Position numbers and translations under genes: made by a program. Below the pieces are notes generated by a model that was not told the origin of the DNA, did not search any database, and worked only from the letters and a program-made list of their open reading frames with translations. Below are positions 17,773 to 26,832 of a stretch of DNA of 64,000 nt, one piece after another. The stretch's first letter is position 1. The number at the start of each line of letters is the position of its first letter. The stretch is from Novosphingobium piscinae (GTDB taxonomy: Bacteria; Pseudomonadota; Alphaproteobacteria; Sphingomonadales; Sphingomonadaceae), in NCBI RefSeq assembly GCF_014230355.1, contig NZ_JACLAX010000012.1:1-64000 (forward strand), read 5' to 3'.

Positions 17773-18013
17773 CGCCGCTGCCGCCCGGCCTGTACGCCGA
17801 TTCGGCCGCGGTCGAGGCGCAAGCGCTTGCAATCGATCTCACATGCGCGTTGCGCCAGAACCGCAATTCTGGCACATTATCGGGCAGAGCGGAGAGTCTT
17901 GCCAAGCCTTAGGATCGGGGTCGGGCGTGGACACCAGGGAGACGGGGGTCACCCTGCCGCGCCGGAACTTTGGGGTTCGGATCGTTGCGTCCGGACCGAC
18001 GGGAGACTTGGGA

Positions 18014-18295
18014 ATGATCCGTTCGGAGCTGCTCGCCGCGTTGGCGAAGGAAAATCCGGAATTGCGGGCGGATGAGGTCGAACGCGTGGTCGAGGTGTTC
18101 TTCGACGAGATCACGCAGCGCCTGGCCGAGGGCGGCCGGGTCGAACTGCGCGGTTTCGGAGCCTTTTCCACCCGCGCCCGCGATGCGCGCAAGGGCCGCA
18201 ACCCGCGCACCGGCGAGACCGTCGAGGTTCCGGGCAAGCGGGTGCCCTATTTCAAGCCCGGCAAGGAAATCCGCCAGCGTCTCAACGGCGACTGA
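18014..18295 (+). CDS. ihfB: Integration host factor subunit beta
   Basis: DNA-bending nucleoid protein; with IhfA it introduces a sharp bend at specific sites. The 93-residue product begins [26 protein letters not shown], has the beta-arm sequence [23 protein letters not shown] including the intercalating Pro, and ends [14 protein letters not shown]. The pattern matches IhfB rather than HU. The start is preceded by GGGAGACTTGGG. In relatives ihfB often follows rpsA; here the upstream neighbour is the GntR gene, 241 bases away, and no other gene is seen in between. Confidence 0.93.
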   Translation: MIRSELLAALAKENPELRADEVERVVEVFFDEITQRLAEGGRVELRGFGAFSTRARDARKGRNPRTGETVEVPGKRVPYFKPGKEIRQRLNGD

Positions 18296-18378
18296 GCCGA
18301 CCCTCCGGCGCCGCCGCGCATCTGGTGCATTGCCCGCGGCGCGCCGATCTGCCATCGCCCGGCGAGGCCGGCCCGAGG

Positions 18379-18463
18379 GCGGACGTGGCGGAATGGTAGA
18401 CGCAGGGGACTTAAAATCCCTTGATCCTTGATCGTGCGGGTTCGAGTCCCGCCGTCCGTACCA
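18379..18463 (+). tRNA. tRNA-Leu (anticodon UAA)
   Basis: Acceptor arms GCGGACG (18379-18385) and CGTCCGT (18453-18459) pair, including a G1-U72 wobble, followed by A73 and an encoded CCA (18461-18463). The anticodon loop CTTAAAA (18410-18416) gives TAA at 18412-18414. A long variable arm and the T loop GGTTCGAGTCCC are present, as expected for leucine tRNA. Confidence 0.97.
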
Positions 18464-18624
18464 GCCGGCCCCCTGCCAGGCTCGCGCCGCACGTCCCGCC
18501 GCAGTCCTGCCCCGAAGTCCGCCTTGCATCCTCAGGCCGCTACCGGCCGTTGGCATCGATTGTTGCTTGATTTGGGTCCGATTCGGTGTTCTTCTTCCCG
18601 CAAAGGGGCAGTGGGAGAACATCG

Positions 18625-19041
18625 ATGCCGGTGAGCAAGGCGGGGCCAGAGCGTTCAGCAATGGATCGGCCCGCGGCACAGCCGCTCCGAACCCAGGCTG
18701 GGGCACGGCAGCTCGACTGGCGGCGGCGGATGAGCGATTCGGTCGCCTATGCTCTTCTCGTCTACACCGGACTGCAGATTTTCGTGACGATCACCGCCCT
18801 GCGCGGCGGCACGGCGTCGCTGCTTCCCTACTTTGCCCTGATCGTCCTGATCGCCGCCATCGTGCCGGCCTGCCGCCGCTTCGAACGGCGCTGGAACCGG
18901 CTGAGCGACGAGGCGGCCTGCGATCCCGATCTGGCCCCGGTGTTCCGCCGCGACATCATCGGGCTGTGGCTGCTGGCGATCGGCCTGCCCTTCGCCCTGG
19001 CCGGGCTGTTCACCCTGCTTGGCTATGTGATCGGCGGGTGA
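18625..19041 (+). CDS. Small integral membrane protein of unknown function
   Basis: Not a named family to my knowledge. From the ATG at 18625 (GGGAGAAC four bases upstream) the product has 138 residues: a polar N-terminus of about 38, two adjacent membrane segments (VAYALLVYTGLQIFVTITAL and LLPYFALIVLIAAIVPA), a charged cytoplasmic loop with RRFERRWNRLSDEAACDPDLAPVFRRD, and a third segment (IIGLWLLAIGLPFALAGLFTLLGYVIGG). Similar small proteins occur in sphingomonads. A start at MSDSVAYALL (residue 37) is also possible. It stands alone between tRNA-Leu and pmbA. Confidence 0.6.
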   Translation: MPVSKAGPERSAMDRPAAQPLRTQAGARQLDWRRRMSDSVAYALLVYTGLQIFVTITALRGGTASLLPYFALIVLIAAIVPACRRFERRWNRLSDEAACDPDLAPVFRRDIIGLWLLAIGLPFALAGLFTLLGYVIGG

Positions 19042-19112
19042 GGCCGTCCCGAACGCGGGCGCCCCGATAAAAGCCGTTCCCTCCGCCGGGGCTGTTGGTC
19101 TAAGCGACCGGC

Positions 19113-20459
19113 ATGCTTGATCCTTCCGCCGCGCGCGAGCGCGCCGCCGCCCTGGTCGAACGCGCCCGCCGCGCCGGTGCCGATGCTGCCGACGTGGCCT
19201 ACATCGCCGATTCGTCCGAGGGCATCCAGGTCCGCCTCGGCAAGCTCGAAGACGTCGAGCGCTCGGAAAGCGAGTACATAGCGCTGCGTGCCTTCGTCGG
19301 ACGCAGCTCGGCCAGCATCGGGTCGAGCGACCTCGGCGATGCCGCGCTCGACGAGTTGGCGGTACGCGTCGTCGCAATGGCCCGTCTCGCGCCCGAGGAC
19401 ACCTATGCCGGGCTTGCCCCGGCCGAGCGTCTCGCCACCGGGCCGCTGCCGGACCTGGCGTTGGTTGATGCCGCCGAGCCCGGCCCGGCCGACCTGCGCG
19501 CGCTGGCCGAGGCGGCCGAGGCCGCCGCGCGCGAGGTTCCCGGCGTGACCAACAGCGAGGGTGCCGGGGCCAGCGCCGGGCGCAGCGTCTTCGCGCTCGC
19601 GACCAGTCACGGCTTCGCCGGCGCCTATGAAAGCACCAGCCGCAGCCTGTCTGCCAGCGTGATCGCCGGCGAGGGCGGTGGCATGCAGCGCGACTATGCC
19701 TGGCGGTCGGCGCGTCATGCCGCCGACCTGCCTTCGCCGGATGCGATTGGCCGCCAGGCCGGCGATCGGGCGGTGCAGCGGCTGGGGCCTGGGCGCCTTG
19801 CCAGCGGATCGATGCCGGTGGTCTTCGCCCCGCGCGTGGGCGGCTCGCTGGTCGGCCACCTGCTCGGCGCCATGTCGGGTGCGGCGATCGCGCGCGGGGC
19901 CAGTTTCCTGCTCGGCCGCGAGGACGAACAGCTGTTCGACAGCGCGGTGACGATCCTCGACGATCCGCTCCGGCCGCGCGGCCTGCGCTCGCGCCCGTTC
20001 GACGGCGAGGGTCTGGCCACCGCGCCGCGCGCCCTGGTCGAAGGGGGGCGCCTGACCGGCTGGCTGCTCAATGCCGCGGCGGCGCGCCAGCTTGGGCTCG
20101 ATCCCACCGGTCATGCCGCCCGCGGTGGCGGCGGGGCGCCCGGCATTTCCGCCAGCAACACCCACATCGCCGCCGGGCAGGTCAGCCCGGAGGCGCTGAT
20201 GGCCGACATCGCCGACGGGGTCTACGTGACCGAGCTGATCGGCCAGGGGGTCAACGGGGTGACCGGCGACTACAGCCGCGGCGCCTCTGGCTTCCGCATC
20301 GTCGGCGGCGCCCTGGCCGGTCCGGTGGCCGAATTCACCATCGCCGGCAACCTGATCGAGATGTTCCGCGCTCTGACCCCGGCCGACGATCTTGAGTGGC
20401 ACCGCACAATCAATGTGCCGACGCTACGCGTCGACGGGATGATGGTCGCGGGGGATTAA
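19113..20459 (+). CDS. pmbA: TldD/PmbA-family metalloprotease subunit
   Basis: PmbA (TldE) is the non-metal-binding half of the TldD/TldE protease that processes microcin precursors and degrades CcdA in enterobacteria. The 448 residues show an N-terminal domain with IQVRLGKLEDVERSESEYIALRAFVG, a middle RSVFALATSHGFAGAYESTS, and the C-terminal conserved GGGGAPGISASNTHIAAG, GVYVTELIGQGVNGVTGDYSRGASGFRI and NLIEMFRALTPADDL. No HExxH is present, which fits PmbA rather than TldD. No tldD is in the window, so a distant partner is expected. Confidence 0.92.
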   Translation: MLDPSAARERAAALVERARRAGADAADVAYIADSSEGIQVRLGKLEDVERSESEYIALRAFVGRSSASIGSSDLGDAALDELAVRVVAMARLAPEDTYAGLAPAERLATGPLPDLALVDAAEPGPADLRALAEAAEAAAREVPGVTNSEGAGASAGRSVFALATSHGFAGAYESTSRSLSASVIAGEGGGMQRDYAWRSARHAADLPSPDAIGRQAGDRAVQRLGPGRLASGSMPVVFAPRVGGSLVGHLLGAMSGAAIARGASFLLGREDEQLFDSAVTILDDPLRPRGLRSRPFDGEGLATAPRALVEGGRLTGWLLNAAAARQLGLDPTGHAARGGGGAPGISASNTHIAAGQVSPEALMADIADGVYVTELIGQGVNGVTGDYSRGASGFRIVGGALAGPVAEFTIAGNLIEMFRALTPADDLEWHRTINVPTLRVDGMMVAGD

Positions 20460-20554
20460 GGCGCCCGGGAATGAGGGCTCCCGGGAGTTAGGATGCCACG
20501 AGTCAGGCAGGGCCGGCCGCTCCCGGTGGAGCCAGCCGGCCGTGCCGGGCGGGA

Positions 20555-21094
20555 TCAGGCGCCCTTGGCGTCCTTGGCGCGCTCGATCGCTTCGAGGATG
20601 ATCCGCTTGGCCTCGTCGGCATCGCCCCAAGCGCCGACGCGCACCCACTTCTCGGCCTCGAGATCCTTGTAGTGGGTGAAGAAGTGCTCGATCTGCTGGA
20701 GCACGATCTCGGGCAGGTCCGACTTTTCGCCCACGTCCTGGTAATAGGGGAAGGTCGAATCGTCGGGAACGCAGACCAGCTTCTCGTCGCCGCCGTGCTC
20801 GTCTTCCAGGTTGAGCACCGCGATCGGCCGCGCGCGCACCACCGAACCGGGCACGAAGGGCGAGCGCGCGATCACCAGCGCATCGAGCGGGTCGCCATCG
20901 GGCGAGAGCGTGTGCGGGACGAACCCGTAGTTCGCCGGGTAGCGCATCGGGGTGTGCAGGATGCGGTCGACAAACAGTGCGCCCGATGCCTTGTCGAATT
21001 CGTACTTCACCGGTTCGCCGCCCACCGGCACTTCGATGATGACGTTCAGGCTGTCGGGCGGGTTCTTGCCCACGGGGATCATGTCGATGCGCAT
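20555..21094 (-). CDS. ppa: Family I inorganic pyrophosphatase
   Basis: Hydrolyses pyrophosphate to two phosphates, pulling biosynthetic reactions forward. The ATG at 21094 follows AGAAGG and yields 179 residues, the standard bacterial length. The signature DGDPLDALVI (metal-binding Asp residues) lies near residue 66; YEFDKASGALFVDRIL, MRYPANYGFVPHTL and HFFTHYKDLEAEKWV, all family segments, are intact. It converges with pmbA. The 95 bases between contain an imperfect inverted repeat (CCCGGGA at 20464-20470, TCCCGGG at 20479-20485) without a T-run, so I do not call a terminator. Confidence 0.96.
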   Translation of the reverse strand: MRIDMIPVGKNPPDSLNVIIEVPVGGEPVKYEFDKASGALFVDRILHTPMRYPANYGFVPHTLSPDGDPLDALVIARSPFVPGSVVRARPIAVLNLEDEHGGDEKLVCVPDDSTFPYYQDVGEKSDLPEIVLQQIEHFFTHYKDLEAEKWVRVGAWGDADEAKRIILEAIERAKDAKGA

Positions 21095-21242
21095 GAGAAG
21101 CCTTCTGTTTTGCCGCCGCGGGCCCCTGCCCGGGTCGGTGATTCGCGCGCTTAGCCGGGGGCGTGCTGCATCGCAACAGGCAGCATGGTCGGGCCGGGGA
21201 CGCGCCGGGCCGGACGCAATCGATCGCATCCGCGGGGGGGGC

Positions 21243-21923
21243 TCAGCCGCTCCCGCCGCCCAGCGCGTTGATCGTGAAGGCGATCACCCCGATGTTGAAG
21301 ATGAAGGCGGCCATGGCATGGAGCAACGCCACCCCGCGCATGCGGCTGGTGGTCAGGGCCACGTCCGAGGTCTGGAACGTCATGCCCAGGGTAAAGGCGA
21401 AGTAGGCGAAGTCGATATAGCCGGGCTGCGGCGTGGCCGGAAAGGCGAGCCCGCCCCGATCACCATGGCCGGTGGGGTGCGCGCCGTAGTATTCGTGGGC
21501 GTAGTGCAGCGCATAGACGCTGTTGGCGAACCCCCAGGCCAGTAGCAGCGTGGCGATCAGCGCGGCCGTGGCCAGCCCGCTGCCCTGCCGGGCGGCGGGC
21601 AGCTCGCCAGCGATCGCCGTCAGCACCACCAGCACCAGCAGCGAGGTGATGATCAGCACCATCAGCCGGTTGGCATCGTTGGCCGCGGCCTGCCGGCGGA
21701 TCGTTGCGGCATCGCCGGCCCGCACCAGCGGCAGCAGCGAGAGCAGGAACAGGCCCGCGGCCAGATCGAAACCCAGCGCGAGCGACGTGGTCCAGGGTGC
21801 GGCCGGCATGAGCCGCTGGTGTGCCCAGCCGGACAGGCCGAGCAGCGCCAGCATGGCGAGGAAGCGCGGCGGGCCGATGGTCCGCCCGACCAGGCGGCGC
21901 AGCGGGCGCCCGGCGCGGTCCAT
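21243..21923 (-). CDS. DUF1345 integral membrane protein
   Basis: A 226-residue membrane protein with five or six hydrophobic segments (for example FLAMLALLGLSGWAHQRL, LALGFDLAAGLFLLSLLPLV, LMVLIITSLLVLVVLTAIAGE, LIATLLLAWGFANSVYALHYAHEYY, YIDFAYFAFTLGMTFQTSDV). The motif FAYFAFTLGMTFQTSDV is characteristic of DUF1345, whose function is unknown; the arrangement resembles a channel-like helix bundle. The gene starts 14 bases downstream of the M61 protease stop, so both are probably co-transcribed, but no functional link is evident. Confidence 0.82.
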   Translation of the reverse strand: MDRAGRPLRRLVGRTIGPPRFLAMLALLGLSGWAHQRLMPAAPWTTSLALGFDLAAGLFLLSLLPLVRAGDAATIRRQAAANDANRLMVLIITSLLVLVVLTAIAGELPAARQGSGLATAALIATLLLAWGFANSVYALHYAHEYYGAHPTGHGDRGGLAFPATPQPGYIDFAYFAFTLGMTFQTSDVALTTSRMRGVALLHAMAAFIFNIGVIAFTINALGGGSG

Positions 21924-21937
21924 CGGCGGCGGCGGGC

Positions 21938-23998
21938 TCAGAGGTCCCGCGGCACGGTCGTCGCGGCGGCGGCCGTCGGCGCCGGCCGCAGCCGCGGCGC
22001 GAGCAGCAGGTCGAGCCCGGCCGGACCCTTGCCCGGCGCCTTCTCGAGCCAGGGATAGCGCAGCCCGCCGCGGTAATCGATCGTCACGGTGCGCACCGCG
22101 TCGCCGCGCTGGACCACCAGCTGCAGCGGCGCCGGGCTGCCGGCCGGGGCGGCCTTGGCCGCGGTGATGGCATCGCGCAGCACCGCCGGATCATAGGCCC
22201 GGCCGTTGACCGAGACGATCTTGGTGCCGTTGACCAGCGCTGCCTCGAAGGCCGGGCTGCCCCAGCGCACAGCGGTGACCTTGGCATCCTTGTCGATCGT
22301 CACGCCCAGCGAATAGGTCAGGCTGAGCACGCGGGCATCGGCGAAGCGGCCCTTCTCGAACGGGTTGGGGGTGTCGCGCCAAACCAGCTTGTAGCCCCCC
22401 TGCTCAATCCCGGCGAGCGGGGCCGGGCGGCCCGGCTGGTTGATCCGCTCGCGCAGGAACTTGTCCCAGTCATGGGGGTAGATGCCGTTCAGCGTGGTGA
22501 CCAGATCTTCGAACTCGTAGGTCACCGTGCCCCAGTCGCCGTCGCGGATGCCGAAGAAGGCCTTGGCGAAATCGTCCATGCCCTTCTTGCCGCCGGTCCC
22601 GGCGCGGATCAGCTGATCGGCCTCCAGCCAGACCAGCGCGCCCTCGGTGTAGTAGTCTTCGCCGCGGGTCAGCGAGGCATAGGGCTTGGGCTTGCGCGCG
22701 GCCATGATCGGATCGAAGGTCGTGTCCTCGACCGAACGCCAGGCGCGGCCGGGCGAATCGACGAAGCCAGCGGCATTGGCCGCCAGCATGCCCAGCACCG
22801 AATCCCTGGTCTGCACCCCCGAGCGCGCCGCCAGGACATAGCCCCAGAACTGGTTCTGCCCTTCATAGACCCACAGCAGGTTGTCGCCCATCGGCTGGCG
22901 GAAATCGGGAGTCCACAGCTTGGCCGGACGGCGGAACTTGCCATCCCAGCTGTGCGACAGCTCGTGCGGGATGACGTTGCGGTCCCAGTCCATCCCGGTC
23001 CAGTCGATCCAGCTGGTCGGCTCCATCTGGTTCTCGCTCGACCGGTGGTGTTCCAGCCCGATCCCGCCCATGCGGTCGGTCAGGGCGAGGAGGAACTCGT
23101 AGTGGTCGAAGTGCCGGCTGCCATAGAGCGCCACGGCCTCGTTCACCAGGTTGCGATAGGTCGCGAGATGCTCGGGCTTGATCGCCAGCAGCTTGGGATC
23201 GTCGGCCACCACGTTCATCGCCACGTTCTGTCCCAGGTCCCAGCGCTGCGCATGGATCCCCGCGAAGATCGGCGAATCGACCAGGGTCTCGTAGTCGACC
23301 GGGGCCCAGCTGGCGGTGTTGGGCGCAGTGGTCGCCGGGCTCGCGCTGCTGGCCGGTCCGACGGCGCCGTCCAGCGCGGTGAAGGCGCGCCAGCCCCTGG
23401 GGAAGGTCACGGTCGGGCGGACCATGATCCGGCGGGTATAGTGCCCGGCCGGATAGAACGACATCAGGTCCCATTCGAGATTGAGCATCTCCGGGGTCAT
23501 CGTCACCCGCCCCTCGGCCGGCTGCAGCGGCGAGGTGTGGACGAAGCGCGCGGTCACCTCGCGGGTGCCGGCGGGCAGGTCGATGTGGAAGGCGAAGACA
23601 TCGGCCGGATCGCGCTGCCAGCTCAGCAGGCGCTCGCCGGCATAGAAGCGCAGGTCGGCCACCTGTTCCGCACGGCCACGCGGCGCGTGGGCGCCGGGGG
23701 TCCATTCGGGCAGGAGCAGGGTCAGCCGGGCCGTGCCCTCGGTCACCGGGATCCGCTCGACCACGCGGTAGACCCCGCGCGCCACGTCGGTGGCGTCGAT
23801 CTCCAGCGCGATCGTACCGGGATAGGGTTCGTCGCGCGGGGCGGGAATCAGCTGCGGCAGCGGCACCGCCATGGGGGCGGAGCGGGCCGGGGCCGGTGTC
23901 TGGGCTGCGGCCGGCGCGGCGGCGAGCGCCGTGCCCAGGGCCGTGGCAGCAAGCAGGAGGACGGGGAGGGGCGAGCGGGGGCGTGCGAGTGATTTCAT
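21938..23998 (-). CDS. M61-family metallopeptidase with PDZ domain
   Basis: Exported zinc peptidase of the glycyl aminopeptidase group, 686 residues. A signal peptide (VLLLAATALGTALAAAPAAAQ) ends near residue 33. The N-terminal beta domain contains the family stretch LLLPEWTPGAHAPRGRAEQVADL. The zinc site is HELSHSWDGK near residue 343, with ENQMEPTSWIDWTG before and the downstream Glu in VYEGQNQFWGYVL. A PDZ-like domain near 555-640 (YSLGVTIDKDAKVTAVRWGSPAFEAALVNGTKIVSVNG) is also typical. M61 members cleave N-terminal Gly or Ala peptides; the periplasmic substrate here is unknown. Confidence 0.9.
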   Translation of the reverse strand: MKSLARPRSPLPVLLLAATALGTALAAAPAAAQTPAPARSAPMAVPLPQLIPAPRDEPYPGTIALEIDATDVARGVYRVVERIPVTEGTARLTLLLPEWTPGAHAPRGRAEQVADLRFYAGERLLSWQRDPADVFAFHIDLPAGTREVTARFVHTSPLQPAEGRVTMTPEMLNLEWDLMSFYPAGHYTRRIMVRPTVTFPRGWRAFTALDGAVGPASSASPATTAPNTASWAPVDYETLVDSPIFAGIHAQRWDLGQNVAMNVVADDPKLLAIKPEHLATYRNLVNEAVALYGSRHFDHYEFLLALTDRMGGIGLEHHRSSENQMEPTSWIDWTGMDWDRNVIPHELSHSWDGKFRRPAKLWTPDFRQPMGDNLLWVYEGQNQFWGYVLAARSGVQTRDSVLGMLAANAAGFVDSPGRAWRSVEDTTFDPIMAARKPKPYASLTRGEDYYTEGALVWLEADQLIRAGTGGKKGMDDFAKAFFGIRDGDWGTVTYEFEDLVTTLNGIYPHDWDKFLRERINQPGRPAPLAGIEQGGYKLVWRDTPNPFEKGRFADARVLSLTYSLGVTIDKDAKVTAVRWGSPAFEAALVNGTKIVSVNGRAYDPAVLRDAITAAKAAPAGSPAPLQLVVQRGDAVRTVTIDYRGGLRYPWLEKAPGKGPAGLDLLLAPRLRPAPTAAAATTVPRDL

Positions 23999-24098
23999 CC
24001 GTTATTAGAATCAGGAAAGCGGGCCCGAGGCAAGCCATCCCGGTGACCGAGTTCTCCCGGCTTTCCCGCGCGCCCGGAACGCGGTAAGCGGCCGCGCC

Positions 24099-25352
24099 AT
24101 GAGCAGCACCCAGACCCCGCCCATCCAGACGCCTCAGGCGATCCGCGGCACCCAGGACATCTTCGGCGCCGAGGCCGAGGCCTTCGGCTTCGTGGTCGAG
24201 ACCTTCGAGCGCGTGCGCCGGCTCTACCGCTTCCGCCGCGCCGAGATGCCGGTGTTCGAAAAGACCGCGGTGTTCAGCCGCTCGCTGGGCGAGACCACCG
24301 ACGTGGTTTCCAAGGAGATGTATTCGTTCGAGGATCGCGGCGGCGAATCGCTGACCCTGCGGCCCGAGTTTACCGCTGGGCTGGCGCGCGCCTACCTGAC
24401 CAACGGCTGGCAGCAGTACGCTCCGCTCAAGCTGGCCACCCATGGCCCGCTGTTCCGCTATGAACGCCCGCAAAAGGGGCGGTACCGCCAGTTCCACCAG
24501 ATCGACGCCGAGGTGATCGGCGCGGGCGAGCCGCAGGCCGATGTCGAGCTGCTGGTGATGGCCGATCAGCTGCTCCACGAACTGGGCATTGCCGATGGCG
24601 TCACCCTGCAGCTCAACACGCTGGGCGATGCCCCCAGCCGCGAGGCCTGGCGACAGGCGCTGATTGCCTACTTCCGCGACCATGCGGGGCAGCTGAGCGA
24701 GGATTCGCAGGAGCGGCTGGAGAAGAACCCGCTGCGCATCCTCGATAGCAAGGACCCGCGCGACAAGCCTTTCACCGCCGCCGCGCCGAAGATCGACGAT
24801 TTCCTGAGCGGCGAGGCGCAGGACTTCTTCGGCCGGGTCACCAGCGGCCTCGACGCCGCGGGCGTTGCCTGGACCCGCGCCCCGGCGCTGGTCCGCGGGC
24901 TCGACTACTATCGCCACACCGCGTTCGAATTCGTCACCGACCGGCTCGGCGCCCAGGGCACCGTGCTCGGCGGCGGGCGCTACGACGGGCTGATCGAGGC
25001 GCTGGGCGGTCCGCCCACCCCGGCGGTCGGCTGGGCCGCGGGGATCGAGCGGCTGGCGATGCTGGTGGGGGAGAAGGGCGAGGTCCCACTGGAAGTGGTT
25101 ATTGTAGTCGAAAGCGACGAAGCTCTGCTTTTCGCTACGCAGAAGCTAGCGGCGTTACGCCGAGCTGGATTCTCGGCCGACATGATCGCGTCCGGTTCGC
25201 CAAAAAAGCGCTTTGATAAAGGGGTGAAGTCGGGCGCGGAGAGCATGATTGTCGTCGGATTTGATGGGGTCAAATCAGGCCTTCGGTTAAGGTCAACGCC
25301 GAACTCTTCACGGGGCAAGAAGCTGGAACATCTCGTGGAGCTGTGGGGGTGA
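24099..25352 (+). CDS. hisS: Histidyl-tRNA synthetase with compositionally odd C-terminus
   Basis: Charges tRNA-His. The class II core is normal: [17 protein letters not shown] (motif 1 region), [24 protein letters not shown], motif 2 [21 protein letters not shown], the histidine-A signature [16 protein letters not shown] and motif 3 [14 protein letters not shown]. The anticodon-binding domain (after residue about 327) is encoded by DNA of clearly lower G+C: my count for 25081-25352 is 151/272, against 47/60 for 25021-25080. Rare A/T-ending codons appear only there. The frame is intact, the length (417) normal and the domain fold plausible ([30 protein letters not shown]), so the gene is probably functional. 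It heads hisS-prfA-prmC. Confidence 0.95.
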   Translation: MSSTQTPPIQTPQAIRGTQDIFGAEAEAFGFVVETFERVRRLYRFRRAEMPVFEKTAVFSRSLGETTDVVSKEMYSFEDRGGESLTLRPEFTAGLARAYLTNGWQQYAPLKLATHGPLFRYERPQKGRYRQFHQIDAEVIGAGEPQADVELLVMADQLLHELGIADGVTLQLNTLGDAPSREAWRQALIAYFRDHAGQLSEDSQERLEKNPLRILDSKDPRDKPFTAAAPKIDDFLSGEAQDFFGRVTSGLDAAGVAWTRAPALVRGLDYYRHTAFEFVTDRLGAQGTVLGGGRYDGLIEALGGPPTPAVGWAAGIERLAMLVGEKGEVPLEVVIVVESDEALLFATQKLAALRRAGFSADMIASGSPKKRFDKGVKSGAESMIVVGFDGVKSGLRLRSTPNSSRGKKLEHLVELWG

Positions 25353-25370
25353 TCGTCAGTACGATCGTCC

Positions 25371-25460
25371 GTCACCCTGAACTCGTTTCAGGGTCCATTC
25401 CGCCCCACACGGCTCCGCGTCCGCAGGCAGGATGGATGCTGAAACGAGTTCAGCATGACG
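25371..25460. repeat. Intergenic inverted repeat, arms that are themselves hairpins
   Basis: Left arm begins CGTCACCCTGAACTCG, right arm ends CGAGTTCAGCATGACG. Each arm folds alone: ACCCTGAA/TTCAGGGT (left) and ATGCTGAA/TTCAGCAT (right), both with five-base loops. The arms also pair with each other. Repeats of this sequence type are, to my knowledge, common between genes in sphingomonads. The element lies directly after hisS. Confidence 0.8.
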
Positions 25461-25489
25461 ACGAGGGGGTGGGGGGCGTTTCCCCTTGG

Positions 25490-25588
25490 CGTCGCCCCTG
25501 CGCAGGCAGGGGCCCATCCACGCTCTCCCGCAGCGCACGGCTCGGTTGGGCAAGCTCGGGTTGGGTCCCTGCCCCCGCAGGGGCGACG
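25490..25588. repeat. Second intergenic inverted repeat, abutting prfA
   Basis: Left arm 25490-25516 starts CGTCGCCCCTGCGCAGG; right arm 25562-25588 ends CCGCAGGGGCGACG and is its reverse complement with three mismatches. The inner sequence is a separate G+C-rich stretch. The right arm ends 17 bases before the prfA ATG and leaves GAGG (25588-25591) as the only ribosome-site-like run. Confidence 0.75.
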
Positions 25589-25605
25589 AGGCGTGGGACC
25601 AACCC

Positions 25606-26670
25606 ATGTCCGTAAGCGACACCCGCCTCGCCCAGATCGCCGCGCGCTTTGCCGAGCTCGAGGCGCGGCTGGCCTCGGGCACGCTCGAGGGCAAGGAGTT
25701 CATCGCCGCCAGCCGCGACTATGCCGAGCTCGAGCCGGTCGCGCGCGCCGCCGCGGCGGTGCGGGCCATGCGCGGCGAGCTGGAGAGCCTGGCCACGCTG
25801 GACGATCCCGACATGCGCGAGCTGGCCGAGGAAGAGGCTGCGCGCCTCCGCGTCGAGCTCCCCGCTGCCGAACAGGCCCTGGCCATCGCCATGCTGCCGC
25901 GGGACGCGGCCGACAGCCGCCCGGCCATGCTGGAAATCCGCGCCGGCACCGGCGGGGACGAGGCCGCGCTGTTCGCCGCGGACCTCTACCGCATGTACGA
26001 ACGCTTCGCCGCCGAACAGGGCTGGCGGGTCGAGCTGGTCAGCGCCAATGCCTCGGAGATCGGCGGGTTCAAGGAAGTGGTCGCCCATGTCTCGGGCTCC
26101 GGCGTCTTCGCCCGGCTGAAGTACGAAAGCGGCGTGCACCGCGTCCAGCGCGTCCCCGTGACCGAGAGCGGCGGGCGTATCCACACCTCGGCCGCGACCG
26201 TGGCGGTCCTGCCCGAGCCCGACGAGGTCGACGTCCAGATCGAGGACCGGGATCTCAAGATCGACATCTTCCGCGCCTCGGGCGCGGGTGGGCAGCACGT
26301 CAACACCACCGATTCGGCGGTGCGCATCACCCACCTGCCGACGGGCCTGGTGGTGATCTGCCAGGACGAGCGCAGCCAGCACAAGAACAAGGCCAAGGCC
26401 CTGCAGGTGCTGCGCGCGCGGCTCTACGAGAAGATGCGCGACGAGGCCCAGGGCGCCGAGGCCGAGGCGCGCAAGGCGATGGTCGGATCGGGCGACCGGT
26501 CGGAGCGGATCCGCACCTACAATTTCCCGCAGGGCCGCGTCACCGACCACCGCATCAACCTGACGCTGCACCGGCTGCCCGAGATCCTCGAGGGGCCAGG
26601 GCTGGGCGAGCTGGTCGACGCGCTGATCGCCGAGGATCAGGCCAAGCGGCTGGCGGCGATGGATGGCTGA
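25606..26670 (+). CDS. prfA: Peptide chain release factor 1
   Basis: RF1 terminates translation at UAA and UAG. The frame is open upstream through the repeat, but the family N-terminus is [22 protein letters not shown] at 25606 (354 residues). The catalytic GGQ is in [14 protein letters not shown] near residue 226; the anticodon-like tripeptide region (the PxT site, here [20 protein letters not shown]) shows the RF1-type pattern. The methylated Gln of GGQ is the substrate of PrmC, encoded next. No clear Shine-Dalgarno precedes the ATG: the leader is repeat-derived. Confidence 0.96.
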   Translation: MSVSDTRLAQIAARFAELEARLASGTLEGKEFIAASRDYAELEPVARAAAAVRAMRGELESLATLDDPDMRELAEEEAARLRVELPAAEQALAIAMLPRDAADSRPAMLEIRAGTGGDEAALFAADLYRMYERFAAEQGWRVELVSANASEIGGFKEVVAHVSGSGVFARLKYESGVHRVQRVPVTESGGRIHTSAATVAVLPEPDEVDVQIEDRDLKIDIFRASGAGGQHVNTTDSAVRITHLPTGLVVICQDERSQHKNKAKALQVLRARLYEKMRDEAQGAEAEARKAMVGSGDRSERIRTYNFPQGRVTDHRINLTLHRLPEILEGPGLGELVDALIAEDQAKRLAAMDG

Positions 26671-26699
26671 GCACCGGGCCGGGCTGCCGTGGGTGCGCA

Positions 26700-26822
26700 G
26701 GCTTCGACAGGCTCAGCCTGAGCGGGTTCTGGCTGCGGACCGGTTGGGGCTTTGCAGGACAGGCCGGTTGTCAGGCATGACCCGTTCTCCACATCCGCTC
26801 GGGCTGAGCCTGTCGAAGCCCG
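26700..26822. repeat. Intergenic inverted repeat, GGCTTCGACAGGCTCAG family (copy 1)
   Basis: Left arm 26700-26725 reads GGCTTCGACAGGCTCAGCCT and continues GAGCGG; right arm 26796-26822 is the near-exact reverse complement. The frame of prmC stays open through it and gives the peptide ARAEPVEA, a hallmark of this repeat family. A second copy occurs at 46063-46166. Confidence 0.85.
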
Positions 26823-26832
26823 CAGGGGCCGC

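Noticed and set aside
20460-20554. Terminator between pmbA and ppa
   Set aside because: An inverted repeat exists (CCCGGGA / TCCCGGG) but no T-run follows on either strand.
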